Positions 21,797 through 30,365 of a stretch of DNA of 30,365 bases are shown piece by piece. The stretch is from Nephromyces sp. MM_2019 (taxonomy: Eukaryota > Apicomplexa > Aconoidasida > Nephromycida). Position 1 is the stretch's first letter. Each line of letters opens with the position of its first letter. The notes under the pieces are model-generated. The model did not search any database, was not told where the DNA came from, and was given only the letters and a program-made list of their open reading frames with translations. The translations under genes were made by a program, and so were the position numbers. The stretch covers positions 4,604 to 34,968 of the forward strand of contig JADHZB010001038.1 in the NCBI GenBank assembly GCA_015657535.1. Reading direction: 5' to 3'.

Positions 21797-22919
21797 ATGG
21801 ATTACATTTCGGCCCTACAATCAGACATCCTTCCTGGATTTGATTTTTCATATTACAATCGTAACAATATCTTATCAAATCAGAATAATGGCAAGCCACT
21901 AAAATATACATCCACAGGGACAACTATTTGTGGTTTAGTTTGTCAGGATGCTGTCATTCTAGCTTCTGATACTCGTGCTACTCAGGGTCCAGTTATTGCT
22001 GATAAAAACTGCAATAAAACCACTCAATTATGCGATTACATATGTACTGGTGGAGCAGGTGTTGCAGGAGATTTATTCCATATGAATAAGTGGATGAAAA
22101 CTCAAGTAAGCAATGGCAACACACTAAATATGCTTATTCATAGCTAAATTTACAATACTCATAAAATGACTAAAACTAAAATTGAATTTTTTATCTAATC
22201 TAAGGAACCCAAAGCATTAATACATATCTATATTTTCTAATTTTTGAAATTTCAATCTTAAATTATTTGTAGATACAATTACACGAGTTGAATACAAAAA
22301 CAAGAATGCGGGTACCAGCTCTCTTAACAATCCTTTCACATGAGTTATTTAAATATCAAGGACACATTGGCTGTGCTATAATTATGGGTGGCTATGATAC
22401 CATTATTGGGCCTAGTTTATATGTAACCTCACCAGATGGTTCATGTCGAAGAGAGATGTTTACATCTATGGGTTCAGGTAGTCTCAATGCCTATGCTACA
22501 CTTGAAGCAGGTAATATAATCAATATATAACTTTGATCAACCTATTCTATTTTAAAATCTGATTTCACTTTTTACAATATTTTTTATAGCTGAAAAATTA
22601 CTTTCTTTCTAATTAAATTTACTTTTGAATTGATTTAATAGGATATAAGGAAGGTTTAACTATTGACGAAGGAGTAAATTTAGCCTCAGAGGCCATTACA
22701 TCTGGTATATTGAATGACTTAATGAGTGGTTCTAATGTAGATATTTCTATAATCACCAAGGATTCAACTAAACTTATTAGGTCATACATCACCCCATCAC
22801 AAAAATTCTTTAGACAACCAGCTGGTTTAACTTTCAAATCTGGAACTACCAAAGTTATAAGAGAAAGAATTCAAAATCTGACTACCAATGAAACAGAAGA
22901 AAATGTTATTATGGGCTAA
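21797..22919 (+). CDS. PSMB7: 20S proteasome subunit beta-2 (beta type-7), 3 exons
   Basis: Exons 21797-22105, 22273-22510 and 22642-22919 (TAA); 825 nt, 274 aa. Beta-2 carries the trypsin-like catalytic site of the 20S core particle. A 41-residue propeptide precedes the autoprocessing site G41/T42. The catalytic residues are Thr1 (T42 in TTICG), Asp17 (D58 in ASDTRAT) and Lys33 (K74 in ADKNCNK), all at exact family spacing. GGAGVAGD and MGSGSLNAYATLEAGY are the later conserved blocks. The C-terminal tail (about 245-274) should be the arm that wraps the neighbouring beta-3 in this family. Introns are short (167 and 131 bp), AT-rich and without repeats. It is convergent with the diflavin reductase gene, 900 bp apart. 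Confidence 0.96.
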
Positions 22920-23819
22920 GCACACACACTGACTATTCATTAGTAAGTTATCATAATAAGATTATATTGATTATATTGATATTTCAGCTAAGACTTTGCA
23001 CTAATCAATTGATATTACATGATTTCTTCATGACTTCAAATTAGCCATTTACTCAAATAATCTTCTAATAATATATCTTAGAATAACAACATACTCAATA
23101 CTATTCCTTAACACTATATATTCATTATATTAAATATTTGAAACAATCTTCATATTCAATCTATACAAAACATAAGGTTTCATACAATACTTAATTGAAT
23201 ATATATCACGTTTAATATACATTCATATTCATACACACAAATACACACTTTATATGAATCTTTATATTTAATATATTATTTTGATTAGGTTACAAATTAG
23301 AGAGAAATAAAAAGAAGAAATTGTTATTTGAAAGTTTTTTAATATTAACACTTTCTATTTTATTTTATTTTGAAAAATTATTTTAATAAAAAATAAAAGA
23401 AAAAACAATGAAATTTTCTTTACACACAACTTATAATATATGAAAAATATCTAAATCAAAATTATATATATAATCTTTATACATATATATATAATATATA
23501 TATTGTGATTATATTTGTGTGTATATATATTTACATCGATCTATATAGAGTTATTATTTATAAATGTTTATATATATATATATATATGTATATGTTGATT
23601 ATGTCTATTTTTGTGTATACGTTTATATATATAAAGTAATTATGATTTGGGTATATATATATTCTGTATGTATTTATATATATATGTGTGTGTAAATTGT
23701 ATGATTATATCTGTATAAGCTTTTTTAGAATAAGAAAAGAAACCCAATTATGAAGTACTATAAAAACTGTCTAAGAATTTATATTATATATGGACACCAT
23801 TTAAAAAACAATTTAAAGT
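22920..23819. other. Convergent 3' intergenic region, (TA)n-rich; start of the TG/CA zone
   Basis: This is AT-rich sequence with many TATATA runs, and TG-containing repeats reappear from about 23510. It contains the 3' ends of the proteasome (plus) and diflavin reductase (minus) genes. No open frame of note. Confidence 0.6.
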
Positions 23820-26549
23820 TTAGCCCCATGTGTCACATATATATCGATTAGACTTTTTACAATTTTGTATATAACTTTTAGCTTCATTTTCAGTTTTACA
23901 CACATTTGAATTTATTAATATTTTCATCAAGGCATTTTCAACTTCCATTGGCATAGGATATGATCTTCCACACACATAAATAGTTGCATATCCATCAACC
24001 CATAAATTCTTGACCTATATATATATATATATATATATATATTATCTATCTGTACACTATATAAATTTCAATATTTCTAATGAATTATACATACATATAC
24101 ATATACACACATACATTTATACACACATATGTATACACAAATATATACAGAGGCATATATGGTTCAAATAAATGCATGTTTAGATCTAATATATATAAGA
24201 TGAAATATCTAATATATATAAGATGAAATGTCTAATATATATATCATCTCCACCCAGTACAAAATCACACCCAATTCAATGTGTGTGTAACCTGTTCTTG
24301 ATGTGTAAGGAGTGTGTGTTGTACATAACATTTCTCATTAATATCATCTCTTGAAAATGAAGTCTTAACATCCAACCAGTTTGAATAAATTGGCCAATCA
24401 CGCTCAAATAAAAAATCAGAATTTTTACTACGGAAACCCAAAAATAATAAATCTTTGGGGTGTTTTGTTGGTGTGTATTGTCCCAAAGATTTCATTACTA
24501 TATATAGAGTGTGTGTATATATGTATATAAATGTGTATGTGTATGTGTGTGTATGTATGTGTGTGGATGTGTATGTGTAAATGTGTGAGTGATTGTATAT
24601 GAGGATAAGGTATAGGTGTGTTTATAAGATATCAAATATATAATATCATAATAGAAGGAATATACAATAAGAGAGTTATATAAATATTTGAGACAAGATA
24701 AAGATATATATAATTAGGAGGGTGTGTAAGGTTTGTATATAGATAGATTGTGAAAAATAAAAATTGTGTATAGATTTCATTTATAGCTAGAAATATTATG
24801 TGTGTGTAATTATTACATTGAATATGTCTGTGTTGTATAATACTACGGCAGGGGGCTACACCTGTCCCAGGGCAAATTAAAATTAAATTTTGAGGGGGGA
24901 AATTCGAATTAAAAAAATTTAAATTTCCTTCGATTAAAATAGGTATCTTGTCTCCAACCTGTGTGTGAAAATTATAACATATATTTATATGTGAATAACA
25001 GCCATATGTGTGTGTGTTTATGTGTGTAAATCATTACATATATTTATATGTGAACAACAACCATATGTGTGTGTGTGTGTGTAAAAATATTTACATATAT
25101 GTGAATAATAAATGTGTGTATGTATGTATATATGTGTGTGTATATGTGTGTGCGTGCTGTGGATATGTGTATATGTATGTGTGAGTGTAGGTATTTGTCG
25201 AGGGTATAGATAAATAAAGTATTACAGATAAATGATTATATATATATATATATATATGTAGTACTGAGTATATATATATATATATATATATGTAGTACTG
25301 AGTATATATATATATAAATATATATGTGTGTGTGTGATAATAGGTATATATTATTATGTGTGTATGTGATAATAGGTATATATTGTTATGTGTGTGTATG
25401 TTGTGTATAATTAAGAGTACCTCTAAATTCTCAATAAATTCACTGGCTAAACCTTTGATTGTACGTTGATTAAATGTTATATAATTGACAATACCCACAC
25501 ACAAATCAAAGGTAATTGTATGGTTCTTAATGTGTGTTAGATCATCATTGTTTTGATGTGTATAAGTATTTATGTGTGTACCATTGTGTGTAAGTAAATT
25601 TAAATGTGTTGAATTTGGTACACCAAATCGAATTAAACTTGGATATTTACAAAATGTGTGTATATTACTCAAAAATGGAAAATTTGGTTTTATAAAATTT
25701 GAAATTTCACACACACTTGGACATATTAATTCTTTTGGGTATTCATACCTAACGAATTTTACATACACACACACAGACATACAGATATATATAATATGTT
25801 TGTGTGTGTATGGTTATTTATTTAATGGTTTCATGTATGAATAATTTTATTTATTATGCTTTTTGAGTATTTAAATCTTTATATATTATATCTAAATTGA
25901 ATGTGTGCATGATTATATGTATATCTATTCATAATTGGTGTCCATACATAATTAAATTATATATGTACATATATATGTGTATGTATATATTTAATTTGAC
26001 TGTGTATATATGTGTATGTATATATTTAATTTGACTATGTATATATGTGTATGTATATATTTAATTTGACTATGTATATATGTGTATGTATATATTTAAT
26101 TTGACTGTGTATATATGTGTATGTATATATTTAATTTGGCTGTGTATATATGTGTATGTATATATTTAATTTGGCTGTGTATATATGTGTGCGAGTGTGT
26201 ATGTTTAATGTGTGTATTCTTAATGTGTGTGTGTGTGTGTATGTTTAATGTGTGTGTATATATGTTTAATGTGTGTGTGTGTTTATGTTTAATGTGAGTG
26301 TGTGTGTGTGTATGTTTAGTGTGTGTATGCTTAATGTGTGTGTGTGTGTATATAAGTGTGAAAAATTATAACCATAATTGAGAAGAGGCAATAGAATATC
26401 GACGGGGTTTAATAGTTGGAAAAATTGAAATTAAATTTTCGATTGGCAGACGTATTTCTCTGAAATCCCAAAATATTTCAAACAAATTTCTCCTCTCAAA
26501 TTTACAATATTCAAAATATAAATTAACTTCTTCAAGTACATCCTAAAAT

Positions 26550-26583
<34 letters not shown>

Positions 26584-28190
26584 GTGTATATATAGGTAAA
26601 TCTAGGTGAATATAAAGACGCATAAAATCATATACACACAAATATACAAAGGAATACACACACGCATATATACATATATATATATATATAAGTATATATA
26701 TACACACATATATATATATAAATATATATATATAAAGAAAAAATCCCAACTTATATATATATAAAAATAAAATGTGGTGATCAAGGTGTAGAGTGTCACA
26801 TATAGATATATGTGAATAAGCTTATTGAATTATATGTGTATATAGTATGTGTGTATTTAATAGTATCCATGAGTATAATAGTGTGTGTGTAGATGGTGAA
26901 TGCGTATGTGTGAGTATAATTGTGTGTGTATATGTAAGCATAATTGTGTAAATTAATATATATACACACCGAATGTGGATTAGAGAGTTCAAGTAATTTT
27001 TGTTTTAATTCTTCATTGTGTGTAAAAAAAGATAAATAGTAAAATGTGTAACGTGTGGGGATTGCCTTTAAGTCGAGAAAATGAGTAAATAATTCAAAGA
27101 GTGTGAATGTGTGTGAAATAAGGTGTGTATATGGGCCTTCATCTGTATCTATATAATTATAGCTATCCTCAATGTGTATAAGTTGATTTGGGTGTAGATT
27201 TTGTGTGGATAAAAATGTGTGTACAATCGAGCTAGGTATTGTAGGATATATTACACAATTATCTCCAGGCATATAATTCATATCTGTGTCTTCACTCATC
27301 ATCTAATTTTAAATACACATAGAATGAAATGATTAGAAATAACTAATTACACACACACACATACACACTCAACAGCTGAAACTAGGCACATACATACACA
27401 CAAAAATATATATATATGTACACACACCTGTATATGTCGTACATCTTGAAAATGTTGTGGGTGTGTAATTCTTTCATTCTTGACTACAGTGACAGTTATA
27501 GGCCTCATATTTGAGTTGTGTGTAGGATTGTGTGTATACAGTGTGTGTGTAGAAGGTTGGTCAAAATAATAGGTTGACTTGGTGTGTAAATTTAATAATT
27601 GAACTTTATATTTGGGGGGGGGTGGCTCGATAGATTCAATGAGTTGAGGGTGGGGGACTGATAAGATTTTACACACATACACAATATAGGCTATATAAAT
27701 GTATATCAACAAATATAAACATTCATTGTATACATGCACACACATACGTACAGATAGACATCCCTACAACTATAGATGTGTGTGAATATATTTACTTATG
27801 GAGAGTTGTGTGTGTAATGATTCCCATAAAGAGTTGAGCCATGGGTAGAACTCATTTTCATGTCCAAATGTGTGGCTTTCATCACCCAAACCTAGCCTAT
27901 AACAAAATGTGTGTGTGTGTGTGTATGAAATTATGTGGTAACTCATTTGTATGTGTGTGTATATGTATGTAATATGTAAAGGTGTAAAAAATATTATACA
28001 CACACAATTATACACACAACACACATTTTATAAACATACACACAATATACACACTCTTACACATACATATATATATACACACATACGGGAAAATTTGTGT
28101 TGCCCCCAAATTTTTAGCCCTCAGAGTAAAAATTTTGGCTGATTTGTTATACTCTGGATAACGAGAGTCGCCTAATCCAAATGTTGTAAA

Positions 28191-28225
<35 letters not shown>

Positions 28226-28919
28226 TCTTAACAGGTGTGTGTGTGTGTGTGTATGTGTGTACATAATGGCTTGTTTACATATATATATATATACAAATTT
28301 GTATTTTATGTATGCTTACAAAAACATATTTATTAGATATGTGTGTGTTTATTATGTATGTGTGAGTTTGTATGTGTGATTTTGTGTGTGTGAGTTTGTG
28401 TGTGTATAAATGTGTACAATTACTTAATATCTTTAAGATAATTAAAACCAAGAGATGATATTATTAATTTTTTCCAAAGTTTTTGGAAATTATAGGGGAA
28501 TTCTCCTTGGCCTGAAATTTTTCAAAAAATGTATTTTGTGTGTATATATATATATATATATAATTGTGTGTATGTGTGTATAAATAAATATATATAAATG
28601 TCTATTTGTGTGCCTGTGTTGTACGTTTATAACATGTATAAGATGTAGTGTGTGTCTATAAATTTGTACATATAAACAAGGTTATGTATGTAAAATAAAA
28701 TTGCAAAATAATCATAAATTTGAATACACACACATTATGGCTAATATATACAAAGTGAAAACATATATATACACACTTCATAAATATTCACACCCTAAAA
28801 CCTATATATATACACATATAAGTACTTTAAGGGATATAGACCATCTCATAGCCCCTCAACTCTCACACACGCCACACACACACCACACCTGTTCCATACT
28901 CCATACACAACCCACATAA

Positions 28920-28968
<49 letters not shown>

Positions 28969-29199
28969 ACCTCCTACACATACACAAACCCAACATTTGT
29001 ATATATAAAAACATATAATACCAGTAGTTGAAATAATAAATATAAACATATCAAATGATTTAGAAAATGTTAATAAATCGACGTTTTCGCCACTTTTAAC
29101 TTTACACACAAAATTTTGTTTGTGTGCAGAACGTGCACACTCGTACGACAATTCTTCTGCATTGCCTGTTTGGCTACCATACACCACCAAAATCTTCAT
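23820..29199 (-). CDS. NDOR1: NADPH-dependent diflavin oxidoreductase (NDOR1/Tah18 type), 11 exons
   Basis: Exons: 29199-29022, 28511-28424, 28191-28087, 27896-27796, 27657-27428, 27302-26970, 26542-26373, 25748-25421, 24958-24844, 24497-24292, 24014-23820; 2049 nt, 682 aa. The family passes electrons from NADPH through FAD and FMN to anamorsin/Dre2 for cytosolic Fe-S cluster assembly. The FMN/flavodoxin domain begins at residue 1 (VYGSQTGNAEE, 7-17; STTGQGE; TFGLGDSRY), with no membrane anchor, which separates it from cytochrome P450 reductase. FAD-binding domain: PGDNCVIYP and RRYSIASS (392-398). NADPH side: LCVGIVNY (484-491), PGTGVAPCR (541-549), FSRDD, YVQH, YVCGRS (631-636), and a terminal Trp-Gly. 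About 75-80 extra residues (403-480) split RRYSIASS from LCVGIVNY and contain Thr-His runs from (CA)n. Introns are TG/CA- and TA-rich; donors GTGTGT (27427, 26969) and the acceptor CACACAG (24959) are in repeat DNA. Confidence 0.93.
24176..24243. repeat. About 23-bp tandem repeat in intron 10 of the diflavin reductase gene
   Basis: TCTAATATATATAAGATGAAAT recurs about three times within the intron 24291-24015, the last copy diverged. Confidence 0.8.
24975..25083. repeat. About 55-60 bp TG/TA tandem duplication in intron 8 of the diflavin reductase gene
   Basis: A block with ATTACATATATTTATATGTG, then AACAACAACCATATGTG and a TG run, is present twice, with a third partial copy to about 25108. 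It lies just upstream, in the sense direction, of exon 9, whose acceptor is CACACAG. Confidence 0.8.
25229..25400. repeat. (TA)n / GTAGTACTGAG and GATAATAGGTATA tandem repeats, intron 8
   Basis: Two or three (TA)n blocks are separated by TGTAGTACTGAG, followed by two copies of a unit with GATAATAGGTATATATT. All lie inside intron 25420-24959 of the diflavin reductase gene. Confidence 0.8.
25965..26185. repeat. 35-bp tandem repeat, about 6 copies, intron 7 of the diflavin reductase gene
   Basis: The unit GTGTATGTATATATTTAATT followed by TGACTATGTATATAT repeats with a 35-bp period. Copies differ only at GAC/GGC and TAT/TGT positions. It is the most regular minisatellite in the window and sits mid-intron (26372-25749). 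Confidence 0.92.
26190..26355. repeat. TG-rich variable repeat with GTTTAATGTGTG cores
   Basis: ATGTTTAATGTGTGTGTGTG-type units of varying length recur about six times, ending some 20 bp before the donor side of exon 7. The same GTTTAATGTGTG core forms the repeat at 7143-7217 in the FYVE gene, so the repeat family is shared between distant introns. Confidence 0.8.
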
Positions 29200-29589
29200 T
29201 ATTTCAAATATATGTATATAAATATACACACACACTAGATATATGTCCGTTTAGAGGAAAAAATTAAACCTACACACACACTTGTAATATAATTACAAAT
29301 CAAATCTAAACACACAAATTAAAACCAGACAGACACAAATCAAACTTATATACACACACATACAAATTAAATCTAAACATACTCTTACAAATCAAACTTA
29401 TATACACACACATACAAATTAAATCTAAACATACTCTTACAAATCAAACTGAAATACACTCACACAAATCAAACCTATGCACACACAAACCAAAATCAAA
29501 TACAAATTTATAAATCGTAGCTATATAGATGCATTTATAAACACATACAAATCACACACACGTGTATATATATATATATATGTTCTAAT
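29200..29589. other. Short intergenic region with a 52-bp duplication
   Basis: This is 390 bp between the start of the diflavin reductase gene and the stop of the upstream minus-strand small protein. It holds a perfect-looking 52-bp tandem duplication (copies begin at about 29335 and 29387) of CA-rich sequence. It must contain the diflavin reductase promoter. Confidence 0.7.
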
Positions 29590-29907
29590 CTAAAAATATT
29601 GTTTTGCACACGCCATAGAGCATTTTTCTTGGAGGTGTGTGTATTCAAAGATGATTGAATTTCTGGTAATGTTTGGACAAGATGTTTTCAATGTGTTATA
29701 CTCTTCTTCAGCCCTCTGTAATAAACGCTGTGTGCAATTTTGTACACACACAAACTGCTTATTTGCCAAATTTTGGATGTTTTTTGACGAATTTTTATGA
29801 GGGTGGAGAATTTGTTTAACTTCCCCCTCAGCCTCATCCAATAATTTATTTAATGCCTCCAATGTGTGTGGAGTTGTAATTTGGGGAGGTGGTGATTTTG
29901 TATTCAT
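29590..29907 (-). CDS. Small CX3C-motif protein, 105 aa, possibly FAM136A/CHCH-like
   Basis: A single open frame runs from the ATG at 29907 to TAG. It is helical and charged, with two CX3C motifs, CVQNC (about 54-58) and CSMAC (about 96-100), plus one isolated Cys between them. FAM136A and small Tim proteins use paired CX3C motifs that form disulfides in the mitochondrial intermembrane space. The spacing here (about 37 residues) is too long for small Tims and somewhat long for FAM136A, so the family assignment is weak. It is not a repeat translation: few Thr-His or Cys-Val runs, and mixed codons. It lies upstream of the diflavin reductase in the same orientation with a 390-bp gap and has its own TG-rich upstream region. 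The ATG is followed by a Pro-rich stretch. Confidence 0.7.
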   Translation of the reverse strand: MNTKSPPPQITTPHTLEALNKLLDEAEGEVKQILHPHKNSSKNIQNLANKQFVCVQNCTQRLLQRAEEEYNTLKTSCPNITRNSIIFEYTHLQEKCSMACAKQYF

Positions 29908-29932
29908 GTGTGTATATATAAATATTACGTGA

Positions 29933-29965
<33 letters not shown>

Positions 29966-30285
29966 TAAAGAGTTGATTTGTAATTGGGGGGGTTTGTGGT
30001 ATGAGGAGGAATTTATGTGTGTAAGTATGTGTGGATATGTATGTGCGTTTGTATATGTGTTTAGATGTGTGTTTTGGAATGTATGAGTGTATATGTAAAT
30101 GTGTGTATATATAGATGTATGTGTGTTTATGTATGTGTAGATTTGTGTGAGTGTGTAAGTATGGATGGATTGGGTTATTTATATATGTGTGAAATAGTTT
30201 TTCAGGATATGTAGGATTATCTTTTAATATTAGTATATGATAGTATGTAGGTTGATGGTTATTGAATATGTATATGCATGTGTAT

Positions 30286-30287
<2 letters not shown>
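29908..30287. other. TG-rich upstream region, no gene seen
   Basis: This is the presumptive promoter region of the minus-strand CX3C protein: a (TA)n run at 29940-29965, a G-rich patch (GGGGGG near 29986) and irregular TG repeats. No open frame other than repeat translations. Confidence 0.6.

Positions 30288-30365
<78 letters not shown>
30288..30365. repeat. Uninterrupted (GT)39 microsatellite running off the right edge
   Basis: From 30288 to the last base the sequence is pure GT, the longest perfect dinucleotide run in the window. Its true length cannot be known because it meets the window edge. Confidence 0.95.

Noticed and set aside
23820..29199. Cytochrome P450 reductase or nitric oxide synthase reductase instead of NDOR1
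   Set aside because: The flavodoxin domain starts at residue 1 without a membrane anchor or heme domain, and the total length fits the soluble Tah18/NDOR1 type plus the exon 8 insertion.
30288..30365. Telomere or chromosome end at the right edge
   Set aside because: Pure (GT)n is a microsatellite; no G-rich telomeric unit such as TTTAGGG or TTAGGG is present, and the repeat is simply cut by the window.

Overview
The window reads as nuclear DNA of an AT-rich, intron-bearing unicellular eukaryote. Proteins are split by GT-AG introns of about 70 to over 800 bp, there are Pol III-type tRNA genes with TTTTTT terminators, and no operons. The code looks standard: TAA, TAG and TGA are all used as terminal stops. 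The species cannot be fixed from this sequence. A lone FYVE plus coiled-coil protein resembles the FCP family of apicomplexans, but homogentisate dioxygenase is not typical of that group, so 'protist, possibly alveolate' is as far as I go.

The window has three compositional zones. Zone A (about 1-9000) and zone C (about 22920-30365) are saturated with TG/CA and TA microsatellites and short tandem repeats, and exons sit in them as islands of ordinary sequence. Zone B (about 9000-22920) is AT-rich with almost no TG/CA repeats.

Zone A: the 5' part of a JmjN/JmjC histone demethylase-like gene (minus, exons 1878 to 538, running off the left edge); a repeat-rich gap with weak signs of a further minus-strand gene (2734-4217); and a ten-exon FYVE/coiled-coil gene (plus, 5429-9001). 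The FYVE zinc site appears to need a 4-nt microexon at 6345-6348. Zone B: an unclassified ORF (10971-11297); six-exon homogentisate 1,2-dioxygenase (plus, 11790-14415); two identical tRNA-Ala(UGC) genes in opposite orientation (15955-16027 plus, 16673-16745 minus); a GC-richer, hairpin-containing island (about 16985-17570); an intronless UIM/EF-hand-like gene (minus, 18210-19070); and three-exon proteasome beta-2 (PSMB7 type; plus, 21797-22919). Zone C: an eleven-exon NADPH-dependent diflavin reductase (NDOR1/Tah18 type; minus, 23820-29199) and a small CX3C-motif protein (minus, 29590-29907), ending in an uninterrupted (GT)n run.

The genes are unrelated housekeeping functions: chromatin, endosomal PI3P signalling, tyrosine catabolism, translation, ubiquitin/proteasome and cytosolic Fe-S assembly. 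I see no shared pathway or mobile element. Exon joins were worked out by hand from reading frame, GT/AG ends and family alignment. For every spliced gene the exon lengths and phases close exactly.
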